A stretch of 32,985 bases of DNA, taken from positions 1 through 32,985 of the forward strand of contig JAFWWO010000025.1 in NCBI GenBank assembly GCA_017523325.1, given 5' to 3'. Positions 31,891-32,985 of this stretch are shown here, piece after piece (position 1 is the first letter of the stretch; each line of letters begins with the position of its first letter). Origin of the DNA: Anaerotignum sp. GTDB lineage: Bacteria > Bacillota > Clostridia > Lachnospirales > Anaerotignaceae. The position numbers and the translations under genes were made by a program. Below the pieces are notes generated by a model. The model was not told where the DNA came from. It saw nothing but the letters and a program-made list of their open reading frames with translations, and searched no databases.

Positions 31891-32985
31891 TTATATTCCC
31901 TCCTTTTCCGAGGATATCTTCCATTGCACAGCGCATCCGTAATCCGCCCACATGCGTGCATACAGTCCGCCCCGGGACTTAAGCTCCGCATGGGTGCCGG
32001 ATTCCGCCACCTTTCCGCCATCCAGGACGATAATCCTGTCTGCACCGACCACAGTGGACAGCCTATGGGCAATCATAATCACAGTGCGTCCTTTAGTCAA
32101 AACCTGAAAAGCTTTCTGAATCAGCACCTCGTTTTCCGGGTCGGCAAAGGCGGTCGCCTCATCCAGCACCACGATGGGAGCATCCTTCAGGATTGCTCTT
32201 GCAAGAGCGATACGCTGCTGCTCGCCGCCGGAGAGATAGACGCCGCCCGTTCCAATGAGGGTGTCCATGCCATCGGGAAGCTTTTCGAGTATATCGTCGC
32301 ACTGTGCCGCAGAAAGAGCCGCAGCGGCCTCCTCCCGCGTGGCGTTCGGACGTGCCGCCCGAACGTTCTCCAAAATACTTGCCTTAAATAAACGGTTATT
32401 CTGGAATACAAAGGCCACCTGATCCATGAGAACATGGGGGTCAATCTTACGCACATCCACATTCCCAACTCGGACCGCACCGTCCGTCACATCCCAAAAG
32501 CGGGGAATCAGACCGGCGGCCGTAGTCTTGCCTCCGCCGCTGGGTCCTACCAGTGCCACAGTCTGTCCCGGCTCCACGATGAAGGAAACATCGCAAAGTG
32601 CTCGATTTTCCGCACCGTCATATGTAAAGCTCACATGGTCGAATTCCACCCGGTGATCCTGCGGAATTTGCGGATGCTCATCAATAGGAAGCAGCGGTGC
32701 ATTCGTTGCGGTCTGCACCCGCTTCAACGCCGTCGAAGCCAGCATTATGCCGCCGGAGGCAAACATGACCTTGGCCAGTGCCGTGGAAATAATGGCGGAA
32801 AAGACCGCATAAAAGGCGAAGTTGGTCACAAAACCGGCGAAATCCCCTGAAGCAATGGCAGATGGTGCAAGCAAAAGGGCTGCCGGCACCAAGAAAACAA
32901 ATGCCCCCTCGGTAAATGTAAGATTTACAGACTGAGGTGTCTTACAAATCTTGCCCTGATACAGATCGGCCTTGGCGCTGTAATC
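31891..32985 (-). CDS. ABC exporter, fused membrane-ATPase half-transporter (first subunit, partial)
   Basis: The open frame runs off the window at 32985, so only the C-terminal 364 residues are seen: the last two or so membrane helices (to about residue 85), then the ATPase. Walker A GPSGGGKT (147-154), signature LSGGEQQR (251-258) and Walker B with D275-E276 (VVLDEATAFADPENE) are intact. The DEATAFADPENE form matches the IrtA/YbtP half of heterodimeric exporters. The partner gene follows with no gap. The N-terminus and any promoter or regulator lie outside the window. Confidence 0.9.
   Translation of the reverse strand, partial: DYSAKADLYQGKICKTPQSVNLTFTEGAFVFLVPAALLLAPSAIASGDFAGFVTNFAFYAVFSAIISTALAKVMFASGGIMLASTALKRVQTATNAPLLPIDEHPQIPQDHRVEFDHVSFTYDGAENRALCDVSFIVEPGQTVALVGPSGGGKTTAAGLIPRFWDVTDGAVRVGNVDVRKIDPHVLMDQVAFVFQNNRLFKASILENVRAARPNATREEAAAALSAAQCDDILEKLPDGMDTLIGTGGVYLSGGEQQRIALARAILKDAPIVVLDEATAFADPENEVLIQKAFQVLTKGRTVIMIAHRLSTVVGADRIIVLDGGKVAESGTHAELKSRGGLYARMWADYGCAVQWKISSEKEGI

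Overview
The window looks like a chromosomal segment of an anaerobic, low-to-mid GC Gram-positive bacterium of the class Clostridia, probably a Lachnospirales-type amino-acid or sugar fermenter. The evidence is pyruvate:ferredoxin oxidoreductase, a two-iron desulfoferrodoxin, ferredoxin-type proteins, many small lipoproteins with strong AGGAGG ribosome sites, sigma-A promoters close to TTGACA-17-TATAAT, and a guanidine-I riboswitch in front of an SMR exporter. The genus is inference; no rRNA or other taxonomic marker is present.

Layout. 1-5650 (+): an NSS amino-acid symporter, a nitrilase-family amidase, a fused MsrA-MsrB repair enzyme, AsnRS from its own promoter, and a small lipoprotein. 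5750-7261 (-): ornithine carbamoyltransferase and desulfoferrodoxin. 7616-9040 (+): a PurF-like phosphoribosyltransferase whose glutaminase nucleophile is missing. 9094-12069 (+): a strong promoter, a structured leader that ends in an intrinsic terminator, then a TM1266-type small regulator and an NMT1-like ABC importer (lipoprotein, permease, ATPase). 12082-17443 (-): a polyamine operon (XRE-cupin regulator, PotA, PotB, PotC, PotD and a small cysteine-rich protein). Its PotA carries about 170 extra residues made of two Ig-like repeats.

17560-20362 (-): four small secreted proteins, three of them lipoproteins and one with a copper-amine-oxidase-type domain. 20409-23472 (-): LysRS, GreA and an unrecognised 325-residue protein. 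23671-27318 (+): pyruvate:ferredoxin oxidoreductase with a palindrome just downstream of its promoter. 27328-27848 (+): promoter, guanidine-I riboswitch and Gdx exporter. 27890-28600 (-): a multi-cysteine ferredoxin-like protein. 28868-29512 (+): a lipoprotein. 29562-30147: two perfect DnaA-box sequences and a 5'-truncated phage tail-fibre-like fragment that abuts an exporter gene. 30148-32985 (-): two ABC exporter half-transporters, the upstream one cut by the window edge.

Most genes are housekeeping and transport. The parts that known families explain least are the 9129-9408 leader with its TM1266-ABC operon, the PurF-like protein with a dead glutaminase domain, the PotA insertion, and the 29562-30147 remnant region. 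I found no complete new defence system or mobile element.
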